34,340 nt of DNA from Fibrobacter succinogenes (GCA_902768325.1 CACXKY010000033.1:1-34340); one strand, 5' to 3'. Shown: positions 1 through 7,642, numbered from the stretch's first letter. Notes: generated by a model not told the origin, from the letters alone. Program-made: numbers and translations.

Positions 1-482
1 TGATCTTGAACCTCGCCATCGGCCAGGGCGAACTGGTGACTCCGTTGCAGCAGGCCGTTCTGGTCGGTTCCCTGGCGACGAACAAGGGCGTTTACCGCCC
101 GCACCTTATGAAGGAACTCCGCGACGACAACGGCACGGTGGTGCGCCGTTACGAGCCGGAGATTATCAGGCCGGGCAATATGAAGCCCGAAACGCACCGC
201 ATTTTGATGGCCGCCATGGATTCCGTGGTGAACCATCCGGGCGGTACGGGTAAGCGCGGGGCGATTCCCGGCATTCGCGTGGGCGCCAAGACGGGCTCCG
301 GCGAATGGAAGAAGGGCGCGAAGACGCACGCCTGGTATGCGGCGGTGGCGCCCCTGGACGACCCGCAGATTGCAGTGGCCGTCATTATGGAAGCGGCGGG
401 CGGTGGCGGAGCCGTTTCCGGACCTATTGCCCGGAAGGTGATGATGGCGTATTTCGGCAAGGAAGACGAGGAGAAGAAATGA
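1..482 (+). CDS. mrdA: Penicillin-binding protein 2, C-terminal part (peptidoglycan transpeptidase)
   Basis: This is the last ~159 codons of a class B penicillin-binding protein; the gene runs in from before the window. The reading frame is open from base 3. The visible part begins with the conserved NLAIGQGE segment and contains the third active-site box of penicillin-binding transpeptidases, KTG, within AKTGSGEW. A Gly-rich segment (AAGGGGAVSGPIARKV) and a short charged tail follow. PBP2 cross-links peptidoglycan in the periplasm during cell elongation and works as a pair with the glycosyltransferase RodA. The next gene is rodA, overlapping this stop codon as ATGA, so the two are translationally coupled as in the usual mre/mrd cluster. 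The SxxK and SxN boxes lie outside the window. Confidence 0.93.
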   Translation, partial: ILNLAIGQGELVTPLQQAVLVGSLATNKGVYRPHLMKELRDDNGTVVRRYEPEIIRPGNMKPETHRILMAAMDSVVNHPGGTGKRGAIPGIRVGAKTGSGEWKKGAKTHAWYAAVAPLDDPQIAVAVIMEAAGGGGAVSGPIARKVMMAYFGKEDEEKK

Positions 483-1732
483 GTTCCGGACGTTTCTTGG
501 ACAAGTCGTTGAAGTTCGACTGGGTTTTCTTGCTCACGACGTTCGCCTTGATGGCCTGCGGCATTGTCCTGGTGTATTCTGCGACCGCGAGCGAAGATGT
601 CGTTTTCTACGAATCCTTCTGGTTCAAGCAGATTATCTATTTCGTGGGCGGCTGCCTTCTGGCGACGGGAATCGTATTCCTGAAGATAGATTGGCTCAAG
701 CGCTTGACAGTCCCGCTTTACGCGGCTTCGCTGGTGCTGCTCTGCGTGGTGCTGTTCTTCGCGGGCGATGTGGTCAAGGGTGCCGGTCGCTGGATTGACC
801 TCGGTTTTATTAAGCTGCAACCTTCAGAATTTGCAAAAATCGCTTACCTGCTCACCATCTCGTACTGGCTTTCCAATCATCCTGTTAGTTTGTTCAAAAT
901 CAAGACGTTCGTCGTCCCGTTCTTCCTCTTCATCGTCCCGTTCGCCCTCGTGCTGAAACAGCCGGACTTGAGTACCGCATTGGTGTTTATCGCGGTAACG
1001 TACGTGGCGTTTTTCTTTGCCGGCTTTACGCTGGTCGACATGTTCCTCATAACAAGCCCGCTCCTTTCGGTGCTGTTCTCGCATTCGCAGACGATGGTTT
1101 ACCAGGTGCTGTGGGGACTCCTGATTTGTGCGGTCGTGTTCGCCTTGATGCGTCGCCGCCTGCCCAAGGCGCAGACCATCTTCTTCTTGCTCACGAACAT
1201 CTTGGCCGGGTATGCGAGTTCCATGGCCTGGAACATGCTGGAACCGCACCAGCAAAAGCGCGTGAATACGTTCCTTGACCCCATGAGTGACCCCTTGGGT
1301 GACGGTTACCAGGTGCTGCAGTCCCTGACGGCCATCGGTTCCGGCGGCCTGGGCGGCAAGGGCTTCGGTAACGGAACCCAGACGAACCTCTCGTTCCTGC
1401 CCGAAGAACATACGGACTTCATCTTTAGCGTCCTGGGCGAACAGTTCGGCTTTGTCGGTTGCTTTGTCATCTTGTGCCTGTACGTCATCTTCTTGTGGCG
1501 AGCGACTTCGACGTGCAAGCTCTATTCCGACCCGTTCATCACGCTGATCATCATGGGCTCGTCGACCATCTTCCTGTTCCATATCTTGGTGAATATCGCG
1601 ATGACGGTCGGCCTCATGCCGGTGACGGGGCTTCCCCTGCCGTTCCTTTCGTATGGCGGTTCTTTCGCCATGACGTGCATGGTCCTTGTCGGTGGCATTA
1701 TTTGCATGCGCTACCAGGGACGCCGCCAGTAA
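479..1732 (+). CDS. rodA: Rod shape-determining protein RodA (SEDS peptidoglycan glycosyltransferase)
   Basis: A 417-residue polytopic membrane protein of the SEDS family (FtsW/RodA/SpoVE), which polymerises glycan strands from lipid II together with PBP2. The sequence shows about ten hydrophobic segments. It has the family motifs QPDLSTALV, GDGYQVLQSLTAIGSGGLGGKG, FLPEEHTDFIFS (containing the conserved Asp of the extracellular loop) and the C-terminal GLPLPFLSYGGS. The start is the ATG at 479, which overlaps the mrdA stop (480-482) and has a GAGGAG ribosome-binding site just upstream. A longer in-frame extension to 305 exists but lies inside mrdA and is not part of the protein. Length is normal for RodA. 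Confidence 0.95.
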   Translation: MSSGRFLDKSLKFDWVFLLTTFALMACGIVLVYSATASEDVVFYESFWFKQIIYFVGGCLLATGIVFLKIDWLKRLTVPLYAASLVLLCVVLFFAGDVVKGAGRWIDLGFIKLQPSEFAKIAYLLTISYWLSNHPVSLFKIKTFVVPFFLFIVPFALVLKQPDLSTALVFIAVTYVAFFFAGFTLVDMFLITSPLLSVLFSHSQTMVYQVLWGLLICAVVFALMRRRLPKAQTIFFLLTNILAGYASSMAWNMLEPHQQKRVNTFLDPMSDPLGDGYQVLQSLTAIGSGGLGGKGFGNGTQTNLSFLPEEHTDFIFSVLGEQFGFVGCFVILCLYVIFLWRATSTCKLYSDPFITLIIMGSSTIFLFHILVNIAMTVGLMPVTGLPLPFLSYGGSFAMTCMVLVGGIICMRYQGRRQ

Positions 1733-1797
1733 TTTTTTCAAAAAAATCGGAACGATTTCCGGAAAAATCCGTTTTATAGGAGAAAGGCGGATTGTAT

Positions 1798-2511
1798 ATG
1801 GAAATTGCTCGTCGTATATCGAATTTCTTGTTCGGGATGGAATGCCTGGGTTGCGGGACGTCTTCGGAACGGCTTGACCCCTGGCTTTGCCCTGCCTGCC
1901 GCAAGGCGCTTGTCGATGGAGGTTGGGAACCCAAGTTCCCGAATGCGGACACCTTGAGCCTGTACCCGATGCAGCCGTTGACCCGGCGGCTCGTTCATGC
2001 GCTCAAGTACGGGAGCATTCCCGGCATGGCGTCGTATATGGTGCGGCAGTCGTCGCTTTGCAAGGGCGGCGATGCGGTCGACTTCCTGTCGCCGTATGCG
2101 AAACCGTTTTTCTTTGTCCCTGTGCCGCTCCATAGGGCGAGGTACCGCGAAAGGGGCTATAACCAGGCGGAAAAAATTGCATCGGCTTTTGCCTTGGCGA
2201 CCGGCGGCCGGGTGTGCCGGTGGCTCAAGCGCAAGAATTTCCATGTCTCCCAGACGAAGCTTTCCCGGAATGAGCGCGCCTGGAATGTCGTGGGGGCATT
2301 TGCCGCGAACTTGCCGGCGCGCCTCCCCCTGAAGGGGACGGTCTTTGTCGTAGACGACGTGTTCACGACGGGGGCGACTACGGGCGCCTGTACAAGTGCG
2401 CTGGGCAAGGATTTCCCGCTGCCGGTAAAAGTATGTACGCTGATATACGACGAGCCCGCGACGGCTAGGATGGATTTCGTGGCGGATTGCCGTATGGAAT
2501 GGGATGTTTAA
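1798..2511 (+). CDS. comF: ComF family protein (phosphoribosyltransferase fold, zinc finger)
   Basis: A 237-residue ComF/GntX-type protein. The N-terminus has a zinc-ribbon of two CxxC pairs (C16/C19 and C31/C34). The C-terminal half is a type I phosphoribosyltransferase domain with the PRPP-binding loop VVDDVFTTGATT around residues 184-195. ComF homologues take part in DNA uptake in competent bacteria, but many carriers are not known to be competent and the substrate is unknown. An AGGAGA at 1778-1783 is followed by a TTG at 1792 and an ATG at 1798 in the same frame. I chose the ATG; TTG 1792 would add two residues and is at a better distance from the Shine-Dalgarno. The 65-nt gap to rodA holds a short hairpin (1748-1761) without a clear T tract, so read-through from rodA is possible. 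Confidence 0.88.
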   Translation: MEIARRISNFLFGMECLGCGTSSERLDPWLCPACRKALVDGGWEPKFPNADTLSLYPMQPLTRRLVHALKYGSIPGMASYMVRQSSLCKGGDAVDFLSPYAKPFFFVPVPLHRARYRERGYNQAEKIASAFALATGGRVCRWLKRKNFHVSQTKLSRNERAWNVVGAFAANLPARLPLKGTVFVVDDVFTTGATTGACTSALGKDFPLPVKVCTLIYDEPATARMDFVADCRMEWDV

Positions 2512-2533
2512 TATGGAGTTCCGAGTTCCAAGT

Positions 2534-2570
2534 AAAAAAAGCGGGCTTCGAGATGCTTCTCGAAACCCGC
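2534..2570 (-). terminator. Rho-independent terminator of the tRNA-Ser unit (leftward)
   Basis: A 13-position stem with one mismatch (2541-2553 against 2558-2570) and a 4-nt loop. Read on the minus strand it is followed by seven T's (2534-2540), so it fits termination of the leftward tRNA-Ser transcript. On the plus strand the hairpin is not followed by a T tract, so it is at best a weak terminator for comF. Confidence 0.75.
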
Positions 2571-2575
2571 AATTC

Positions 2576-2603
2576 TAATAACTAGTAACTATTAACTAAT
2601 AAC
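2576..2603. repeat. Tandem 7-bp repeat, four copies of TANTAAC
   Basis: Four head-to-tail heptamers TAATAAC, TAGTAAC, TATTAAC and TAATAAC differ only at the third base. Since 7 is not a multiple of 3, the array puts stop codons in more than one plus-strand frame. It lies between the tRNA-Ser 3' end and its terminator. A separate perfect 6-bp hairpin (2605-2619, loop GAA) sits between the repeat and the tRNA. Function unknown. Confidence 0.6.
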
Positions 2604-2626
2604 TGGCACCGAAGGTGCCGAGGTAG

Positions 2627-2707
2627 CGGAGGAAGAGGGACTCGAACCCCCAAGCCTTACGGCGGCGGTTTTCAAGACCGCTGACTTACCAATTAGCCTA
2701 TTCCTCC
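2627..2707 (-). tRNA. tRNA-Ser (anticodon UGA)
   Basis: Reads leftward. The 7-bp acceptor stem pairs 2701-2707 with 2628-2634, and the discriminator is G (complement of 2627), as expected for tRNA-Ser. The D stem has 3 bp, the anticodon loop reads CTTGAAA with anticodon TGA, and there is an extra-arm stem GCC/GGC with loop GTAA and a T-loop TTCGAGT. CCA is not encoded. It has its own promoter and terminator, so it is a monocistronic tRNA unit. Confidence 0.93.
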
Positions 2708-2718
2708 GGGACGGAGAT

Positions 2719-2747
2719 AAGATAAAAAACGAGGGCCGTCCCGTCAA
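2719..2747 (-). promoter_or_regulatory. Sigma70-type promoter of tRNA-Ser
   Basis: On the minus strand, TTGACG (2747-2742), a 17-nt spacer and TATCTT (2724-2719) precede the tRNA 5' end at 2707. The predicted start near 2712 leaves a leader of about 5 nt. Confidence 0.7.
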
Positions 2748-2753
2748 ATGGTT

Positions 2754-2782
2754 TTGCATATTTCGCTAGAAATAGCTATTTT
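2754..2782 (+). promoter_or_regulatory. Predicted leaderless promoter of the HD-GYP gene
   Basis: TTGCAT (2754-2759), a 17-nt spacer, TATTTT (2777-2782), then exactly 6 nt to the ATG at 2789. Transcription would start at or next to the start codon, and no Shine-Dalgarno is visible. Confidence 0.5.
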
Positions 2783-2788
2783 TATTGC

Positions 2789-3988
2789 ATGGCTGCGGTA
2801 ATGGATAATCTAGCCAGCGAATTGGTTGCATCAAGCCTCCCGGATACCGAGAGGGTCCTTGACCTGCTCTTTTCGTATATGCCGAAAATCGCTGCGGAAC
2901 GCAAGATGGACGGGTTGCTGGTGCTGATGGCTGATTTGGGCCGTTCCCTAGTGCAGGCTGACCGCTGTTCCCTGTGGCTTATCGATACCCAGACAAATGA
3001 ACTTTGGACCAAAGTAGCGCATGGCGTGGACCAGCTGCGCATCCCGATCGGGGCCGGCTTTGTCGGCTATTCCGTCAAGACGGGCGAAAACCTGCTGGTC
3101 GAAGATGCCTACAAGGACGACCGCTTCGATCGCCGGAGCGACGATTCAACCCACTACCACACCACGTCGGTCATGACGGTTCCGCTCCGTGACGGAAACG
3201 GCAAGGTGATGGGTGTGTACCAGGCCATCAACAAGAAGGGCGAAAGTGCGGTATTTTCCAGGCAAGACTTGGAACGCCTTGTCTTGACGGCTGTTTATTC
3301 CGCCAAGACGATTGAATCGGCGCGCCTGACGGAAGAACTGCAGAAGTCCAAGGAAGAACTTGAAGCGACCCAGGAAGAGCTGATCCACATCCTGGGTGAC
3401 GTCTCTGAATCCAGGAGCCACGAAACGGGTGACCATATCCGCCGCGTGGCCGAAATTTCGTATAAGCTGGCTCTTTATTACGGGCTTCCGCAGGCAGAGG
3501 CCGAACGTATCCGCCTCGCCGCCCCGATGCACGACCTGGGCAAGGTCAGCATTCCCGATGCCATTCTGAACAAACCGGGCCGCTTTACGGATGAAGAATA
3601 TGCGAAGATGAAGTCCCACGCCTTGGTGGGCGAACAGACCTTGCAGACGTCCAAACGCGAACTGTTGCGCTTTGCGGCGACTATCGCGGGCTCGCACCAC
3701 GAACGTTGGGATGGCTCGGGTTACCCGAGGGGCCTAAAGGGCGAAGAAATACCCCTGGCAGGCCGTATTTGCGCCGTGGCGGATGTTCTGGACGCCTTGG
3801 CCAGTCCTCGCTGCTACAAGCCGGCTTGGCCCGAAGAAAAGATTCGCGAGGAATTCGTCAAGCAGCGTGGGGCCCAGTTCCAGCCGGAACTGGTGGACGC
3901 TCTCCTGTCGCATTGGAACGAGATGTTCCAGTATTTCCGCAAAATTAGGACGGAGGCGGAAGCCTTGCGTCAGGCGGCTGCTGTATAA
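2789..3988 (+). CDS. GAF domain / HD-GYP domain c-di-GMP phosphodiesterase
   Basis: A 399-residue cytoplasmic signalling protein. Residues ~20-185 resemble a GAF sensory domain (LGRSLVQADRCSLWLID, then GVYQAINKKG). A short coiled coil follows (~185-205), then an HD-GYP domain. The HD pair is in MHDLGK (~247-251) and the GYP signature in HHERWDGSGYPRGL (~303-316). HD-GYP proteins with these residues hydrolyse cyclic di-GMP, or related cyclic dinucleotides, using a metal centre. No transmembrane segment or receiver domain is present, so the input is probably a soluble ligand or redox cue bound by GAF. No GGDEF cyclase is in the window. The start ATG has no Shine-Dalgarno but sits 6 nt behind a -10-like box. 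A weak stem (4012-4033) with a distant T6 run may end the transcript. Confidence 0.9.
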   Translation: MAAVMDNLASELVASSLPDTERVLDLLFSYMPKIAAERKMDGLLVLMADLGRSLVQADRCSLWLIDTQTNELWTKVAHGVDQLRIPIGAGFVGYSVKTGENLLVEDAYKDDRFDRRSDDSTHYHTTSVMTVPLRDGNGKVMGVYQAINKKGESAVFSRQDLERLVLTAVYSAKTIESARLTEELQKSKEELEATQEELIHILGDVSESRSHETGDHIRRVAEISYKLALYYGLPQAEAERIRLAAPMHDLGKVSIPDAILNKPGRFTDEEYAKMKSHALVGEQTLQTSKRELLRFAATIAGSHHERWDGSGYPRGLKGEEIPLAGRICAVADVLDALASPRCYKPAWPEEKIREEFVKQRGAQFQPELVDALLSHWNEMFQYFRKIRTEAEALRQAAAV

Positions 3989-4053
3989 AAATCGTTGAAT
4001 TGCCAATTTTGGGCGAAAATCGCATAATTCGCCATTTCCTGAAATTTTTTGTT

Positions 4054-4086
4054 AAAAAAAAGAAAACCCCCGACTTTCATCGGGGG
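4054..4086 (-). terminator. Rho-independent terminator of the tRNA-Phe unit (leftward)
   Basis: A perfect 7-bp stem CCCCCGA/TCGGGGG (4067-4073 with 4080-4086), loop of 6. On the minus strand it is followed by a T-rich tract (4054-4066). It lies 6 nt past the tRNA-Phe 3' end. Confidence 0.8.
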
Positions 4087-4092
4087 TCTTCG

Positions 4093-4165
4093 TGGTTCCG
4101 ATTGGAGTTGAACCAACGACACGCGGATTTTCAGTCCACTGCTCTACCAACTGAGCTACAGAACC
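4093..4165 (-). tRNA. tRNA-Phe (anticodon GAA)
   Basis: Reads leftward, 73 nt. The acceptor stem pairs 4159-4165 with 4094-4100 (one G-T pair) and the discriminator is A (complement of 4093). It has the standard D arm TAGCTCAGTTGGTAGAGCA, the anticodon loop CTGAAAA with anticodon GAA, and the T loop TTCAACT. CCA is not encoded. Confidence 0.95.
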
Positions 4166-4179
4166 ATTTTGATAGGCCA

Positions 4180-4208
4180 ATATTAGATAAAAATGTGAGG
4201 GTTGTCAA
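4180..4208 (-). promoter_or_regulatory. Strong sigma70-type promoter of tRNA-Phe
   Basis: On the minus strand, consensus TTGACA (4208-4203), a 17-nt spacer and TAATAT (4185-4180). The predicted start near 4173 gives an 8-nt leader before the tRNA at 4165. This is the closest match to consensus in the window and serves as an internal reference for promoter shape. Confidence 0.8.
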
Positions 4209-4227
4209 GGGTAAATAGAATATTACC

Positions 4228-4256
4228 TTGAAAAATGTGCTTTTTTCGCATAATCT
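4228..4256 (+). promoter_or_regulatory. Sigma70-type promoter of the CotH-family gene
   Basis: TTGAAA (4228-4233), a 17-nt spacer and TAATCT (4251-4256). Start predicted near 4263. AAGGA at 4266-4270 lies 7 nt before the TTG at 4278. Confidence 0.65.
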
Positions 4257-4277
4257 GCTAAATTTAAGGATGGATGG

Positions 4278-6857
4278 TTGAGTGGGTCCAGCAAGTGGTC
4301 CTTGTTGAAAACCTTTATTGTGAGAGTAATTATTGTGCGTCAAATAACGAAAATCGAAAGTTCCCTGTTGGCCGGGATGAGCCTGGCTTTTGCCCTCTTG
4401 GTCGCCTGTTCGGGAGAAGATGCTTCTTCTTCGGTCGATGCGATTAATGAAAATCCGTTTGTCATCACTACCGATACGATTGTAGATAGGCATGGTGATA
4501 CGATTATCAGGAATGATACCGGCCGTAAGCAGATTGATACCGTGATGCACATTACGGAAAAGGGCGAAACGCTTTTCGTGGCCGAAACGGTTTACGTGGG
4601 ACTTGATACAACGTTGCACTGGGTCGGTAACTCCGCATTGGTCATTACCGAAATCATGACGGTTAATTTGGACTGGACCGACGAAGATGGCGATGATGGC
4701 GCCTGGATTGAAATTTACAATGCCGGTTCCGAGAATGCGAACTTGAAGGGTTATTCCCTTGTTGAAAATGCCGATAAATCCCGCAAATGGGTCTTTGGCA
4801 ACGAGGTCATCAAGGCGAAGTCCTTCAGGATTGTTTTCTGCGACAAGAAAAACCACGCTGTAGCGGCCGGTGCCAAGGATACGACGCTCAAGAGGAAGGA
4901 TGGGGAGGAGTACTACGCCCATTACCGTACGCATACCAACTGGAAGTTGAACAATAAGGGTGGAACGGTTTACTTGATTGACCCGTACTATGCGATTCGT
5001 GATTCGGTGGATTACCCTGAACTGAAGTCTGGCATTAGTTGGGGTATTATGGATGGTGGCGTCTGGAAGTTTTTCGACAAGCCGACTCCCGAAGAACGCA
5101 ACACGGAATCTAAGGCCTATGACGATCTCGTGCCGGAAATCGACATGAGCGCGGTTACGAGCGGTTTCTATAGCGACAAAATCAACTTGAATCCGCCGTC
5201 TATGCCCGAAGGCGTAAAGGTACGTTGTACGAAGGACGGCTCCGAACCGACGAGCTCTTCTCCGGAATTCAATGAGAAGATTACCATTACGGAAAGCATG
5301 TCGTTCCGCTGTGCAGCCTACAAGAGCGGTTCCCTTGGCCGTCAGGTCATTACGAAGAGCTTCTTCGTCAACGAGTCGGTAAATATGCCGGTGGTGGCTA
5401 TCAGCGTTGATCCTGAATTCTTCACGAAGCATTACATTCCCAAGAAGGAATGCGGTAGTGCCGACCCGAAATCTTGCCCGGCAGGATTGATGGAAGATGT
5501 TGAATATCCGGTGCATGTGATGTATTTTGCTGACGGAAGCAAGTCTTCCGGTCCGGCATGGGAAATCGATGCGGGCATCTCCCTGATGGGCGGATGGAGC
5601 CGTGTGGCCGACAAGAAGTCTGTCGCGATTACCATGCACGAAGAATATCAGGATGGCCGCCTGAAATACCCGCTGTTCGAAACGCGCAAGTCCGACTCCG
5701 TTTTCAAGGCGTTCAACCTGCGTAACAACGGTAACCGTTTCGTGAGCGACTATATTGCCGATGCCATGGCGGGTGCAATCCTGGAAGGCAGTGGCGTGGA
5801 TTACCAGAGAAGCCGCCAGGTGGTCGTGTTCTATAACGGCAAGTACTACGGCATCCATGATATGCGCGAACGCTTCAACCGCGCCTATGTAGAAACCAAT
5901 TACGGCATCAATTCCAGCTCGGTGGAAATGGTCAAGCAGGTTGGCGGTGTCGACAAGATTACGGCAAGCGGTGACGGCAGTATCGATTCTTACCTGCAGA
6001 TGCTCTATGATATTGCCGATACGACCGTTTCTGTGGCAGAAAACTTCGAAAGGGCCAAGAAGCTTATCGATGTCGGTAACTTTGCGGACTACATGGCTGC
6101 CGAAATCTACTACCACAACGGTGACTGGCCGAACAACAACGTGCGTGCTTGGCGTAGCCCGGACCAGCCCTGGAAATTCATGGTCTATGACGTGGACCAC
6201 GGCTTTGACTGGGCTTGGGGCGTGAACAATGGTGAATTTGGCCAGGATAACAATATGTTCGCCTGGATCAAGAAGGGCGGTGGAAACGATGAATGCGCTA
6301 AGCCGGGTTGCTTTGCTGCCCTGTACAACAGGCTTATCAAGAGCGAAGACTTCAAGAGACTCTTCTTGCACCACTCTACGGTGATGTGGGAAAAGTACCT
6401 GAACAGCTCCAAGGTTGCCAAGACCATCGACGCGATGACCGCTACGATTCCTTCGTCTGAAATGGATCGTGACCTTGCCAAGTTTGAACGCGATTATGTC
6501 AGGGACTTCGATAGGGATGGTACCCATTTGAAGAAGTGGGCCAGCGAACGTGATGACAAGGTTCTTAACGAATACAAGAGTCAGTTCTTTAACAATGGCG
6601 AAGGCTCCGGCGAATTGGTCGAGATGACGATTTCCTCGGAAGGCAGTGGCGCCGTGCTGATGGAAGGGATGAAGCTCCCGGGCAGCACTGCGACATCTAC
6701 CAGCTATAAGGGCAAGTTCTTCGATGGCATGGAAATGGAACTGACGGCAGTTGCGGCCGGTGGCTCGGTATTCAAGGAATGGTCCGACGGCTCTACCGAC
6801 AACCCGCACAAGATTACCGTGAAGTCCAACCTGACGATTACCGCAAAGTTCAAGTAA
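4278..6857 (+). CDS. CotH-family lipoprotein with lamin-tail, chitobiase-C-like and InlB-B-like domains
   Basis: An 859-residue predicted surface lipoprotein. The signal region ends in lipobox LVAC with C44 as lipidation site. Domains in order: a lamin-tail-like domain (~120-220, ALVITEIM...WIEIYNAGS); a chitobiase C-terminal-like beta domain (~295-365, with KVRCTKDGSEPTSSSP); a CotH domain (~370-745) holding the DMRERFNRAYV segment and the kinase-like motif YDVDHGFDW at ~637; and a divergent InlB B-repeat (~783-859, ending FKEWSDGSTDNPHKITVKSNLTITAKFK). CotH proteins are atypical protein kinases; other bacterial members occur on cell surfaces or cellulosomes. The start is uncertain. TTG 4278 has an AAGGA at the right distance; GTG 4320 or GTG 4335 would give a more normal short signal peptide. 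A three-codon ATG mini-ORF (4270-4281) overlaps the TTG. The gene stands alone between its own promoter and terminator. Confidence 0.88.
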   Translation: MSGSSKWSLLKTFIVRVIIVRQITKIESSLLAGMSLAFALLVACSGEDASSSVDAINENPFVITTDTIVDRHGDTIIRNDTGRKQIDTVMHITEKGETLFVAETVYVGLDTTLHWVGNSALVITEIMTVNLDWTDEDGDDGAWIEIYNAGSENANLKGYSLVENADKSRKWVFGNEVIKAKSFRIVFCDKKNHAVAAGAKDTTLKRKDGEEYYAHYRTHTNWKLNNKGGTVYLIDPYYAIRDSVDYPELKSGISWGIMDGGVWKFFDKPTPEERNTESKAYDDLVPEIDMSAVTSGFYSDKINLNPPSMPEGVKVRCTKDGSEPTSSSPEFNEKITITESMSFRCAAYKSGSLGRQVITKSFFVNESVNMPVVAISVDPEFFTKHYIPKKECGSADPKSCPAGLMEDVEYPVHVMYFADGSKSSGPAWEIDAGISLMGGWSRVADKKSVAITMHEEYQDGRLKYPLFETRKSDSVFKAFNLRNNGNRFVSDYIADAMAGAILEGSGVDYQRSRQVVVFYNGKYYGIHDMRERFNRAYVETNYGINSSSVEMVKQVGGVDKITASGDGSIDSYLQMLYDIADTTVSVAENFERAKKLIDVGNFADYMAAEIYYHNGDWPNNNVRAWRSPDQPWKFMVYDVDHGFDWAWGVNNGEFGQDNNMFAWIKKGGGNDECAKPGCFAALYNRLIKSEDFKRLFLHHSTVMWEKYLNSSKVAKTIDAMTATIPSSEMDRDLAKFERDYVRDFDRDGTHLKKWASERDDKVLNEYKSQFFNNGEGSGELVEMTISSEGSGAVLMEGMKLPGSTATSTSYKGKFFDGMEMELTAVAAGGSVFKEWSDGSTDNPHKITVKSNLTITAKFK

Positions 6858-6886
6858 TAAGCGGTTTGGATGCGGTTTAGGAAATT

Positions 6887-6917
6887 GCGCGGGCGTAAAA
6901 CCCGCGCTTTCTGTTTT
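6887..6917 (+). terminator. Rho-independent terminator of the CotH-family gene
   Basis: A perfect 7-bp GC stem GCGCGGG/CCCGCGC (6887-6893 with 6901-6907), loop of 7, followed by the T-rich run TTTCTGTTTT. Confidence 0.85.
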
Positions 6918-6927
6918 CGGATTTTTC

Positions 6928-6933
6928 TAGATT
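6928..6933 (+). promoter_or_regulatory. -10-like element of the ubiE operon, possibly leaderless
   Basis: TAGATT ends 7 nt before ATG 6941. No Shine-Dalgarno is visible. A -35 would fall on the upstream terminator stem and is not convincing. Confidence 0.35.
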
Positions 6934-6940
6934 TGTGCGC

Positions 6941-7642
6941 ATGAGAAGTCCCGTACGCAAGATGTTTGATGAAATCGCGAATCGCTATGATTTCTTGAAT
7001 CATACGTTGAGCTGCTTTCAGGATATCTTGTGGCGCAGGAATTGTTGCCGCGAGCTGAGACGGATGCATCCGGGCAAGCGCCTGCTGGACCTCTGTGGCG
7101 GTACGGGAGACTTTGCCGTTACTTACGAGAAGTTCAATGGGAAGCCCGACGTGGCTGTACTCGGGGATTTTTCCTACGGGATGTTGAAGGGCTCCGCGGG
7201 CAAGAAAATGTCGGCGGCGCCCGTGCAGCTCGATGCGATGAAGATGCCTTTTGCAGACGGTTCGTTCGATGTCATCTTGAACGGATTCGGGATGCGCAAT
7301 TTGCCCGATGCAGAAGCGGGACTCAAGGAATCGGCCCGAGTGCTTGACGAGGGCGGGTTCCTGCAGGTGCTGGAATTCTTTTCGCCCCGAGGAACGTTCA
7401 ACAAGTTTTTTTACAAGCGCCTTGCCCCGCTGTTCATTCCGGTGCTGGGGGCGTTTTTCAGCAAGCGCGATGCCTACGAATACTTGGTGAATTCGGTTCT
7501 GCGGTTCTTGCCGGTAGACGAATTCGTCGCTCTTGCCGAAAAGAACGGTTTTGAACTCGTTCACGTGAAGCCGTGCTTTTGGGGCGTGGCGTTCCGCGTG
7601 CTGTTGCGCCGCAAGCCTAAGGCCGCAGGGAGCGTAAAATGA
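6941..7642 (+). CDS. ubiE: Demethylmenaquinone/ubiquinone C-methyltransferase (UbiE/MenG family)
   Basis: A 233-residue class I SAM-dependent methyltransferase. It begins VRKMFDEIANRYDFLNHTLS, typical of the UbiE/MenG family. SAM motif I is LLDLCGGTGDFA, and the family segments DAMKMPFADGSFDVILNGFGMRNLPD and LEFFSP follow. It would methylate the quinone ring in the last step of menaquinone synthesis. Menaquinone is more likely than ubiquinone in an anaerobe of this kind, but that is inference. The start is ATG 6941; a GTG at 6935 in frame would add two residues. The stop overlaps the ubiX start as ATGA, so it heads an operon of quinone genes. Confidence 0.9.
   Translation: MRSPVRKMFDEIANRYDFLNHTLSCFQDILWRRNCCRELRRMHPGKRLLDLCGGTGDFAVTYEKFNGKPDVAVLGDFSYGMLKGSAGKKMSAAPVQLDAMKMPFADGSFDVILNGFGMRNLPDAEAGLKESARVLDEGGFLQVLEFFSPRGTFNKFFYKRLAPLFIPVLGAFFSKRDAYEYLVNSVLRFLPVDEFVALAEKNGFELVHVKPCFWGVAFRVLLRRKPKAAGSVK

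Noticed and set aside
305..478. N-terminal extension of rodA to an upstream ATG
   Set aside because: It lies wholly inside mrdA in another frame and is not hydrophobic; the ATGA overlap at 479 with a Shine-Dalgarno is the natural start.
1748..1761. Hairpin CGGAA-CGAT-TTCCG between rodA and comF as a terminator
   Set aside because: Only 5 bp and followed by GAAAAATCC, not by a T tract; read-through is at least as likely.
2605..2619. Hairpin after tRNA-Ser as a UUCG-tetraloop terminator
   Set aside because: On the minus strand the best pairing gives a TTC triloop, not C(UUCG)G, and no T tract follows; the real terminator is at 2534-2570.
4000..4218. Plus-strand 72-codon frame across tRNA-Phe
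   Set aside because: It is the antisense of the tRNA and its terminator; no coding features.
4131..6809. Minus-strand open frame of 892 codons opposite the CotH gene
   Set aside because: It is the mirror frame of a strongly coding gene, spans the tRNA-Phe gene, shows no domain, and lacks a promoter and ribosome-binding site. The plus-strand protein has clear domains and a signal peptide.
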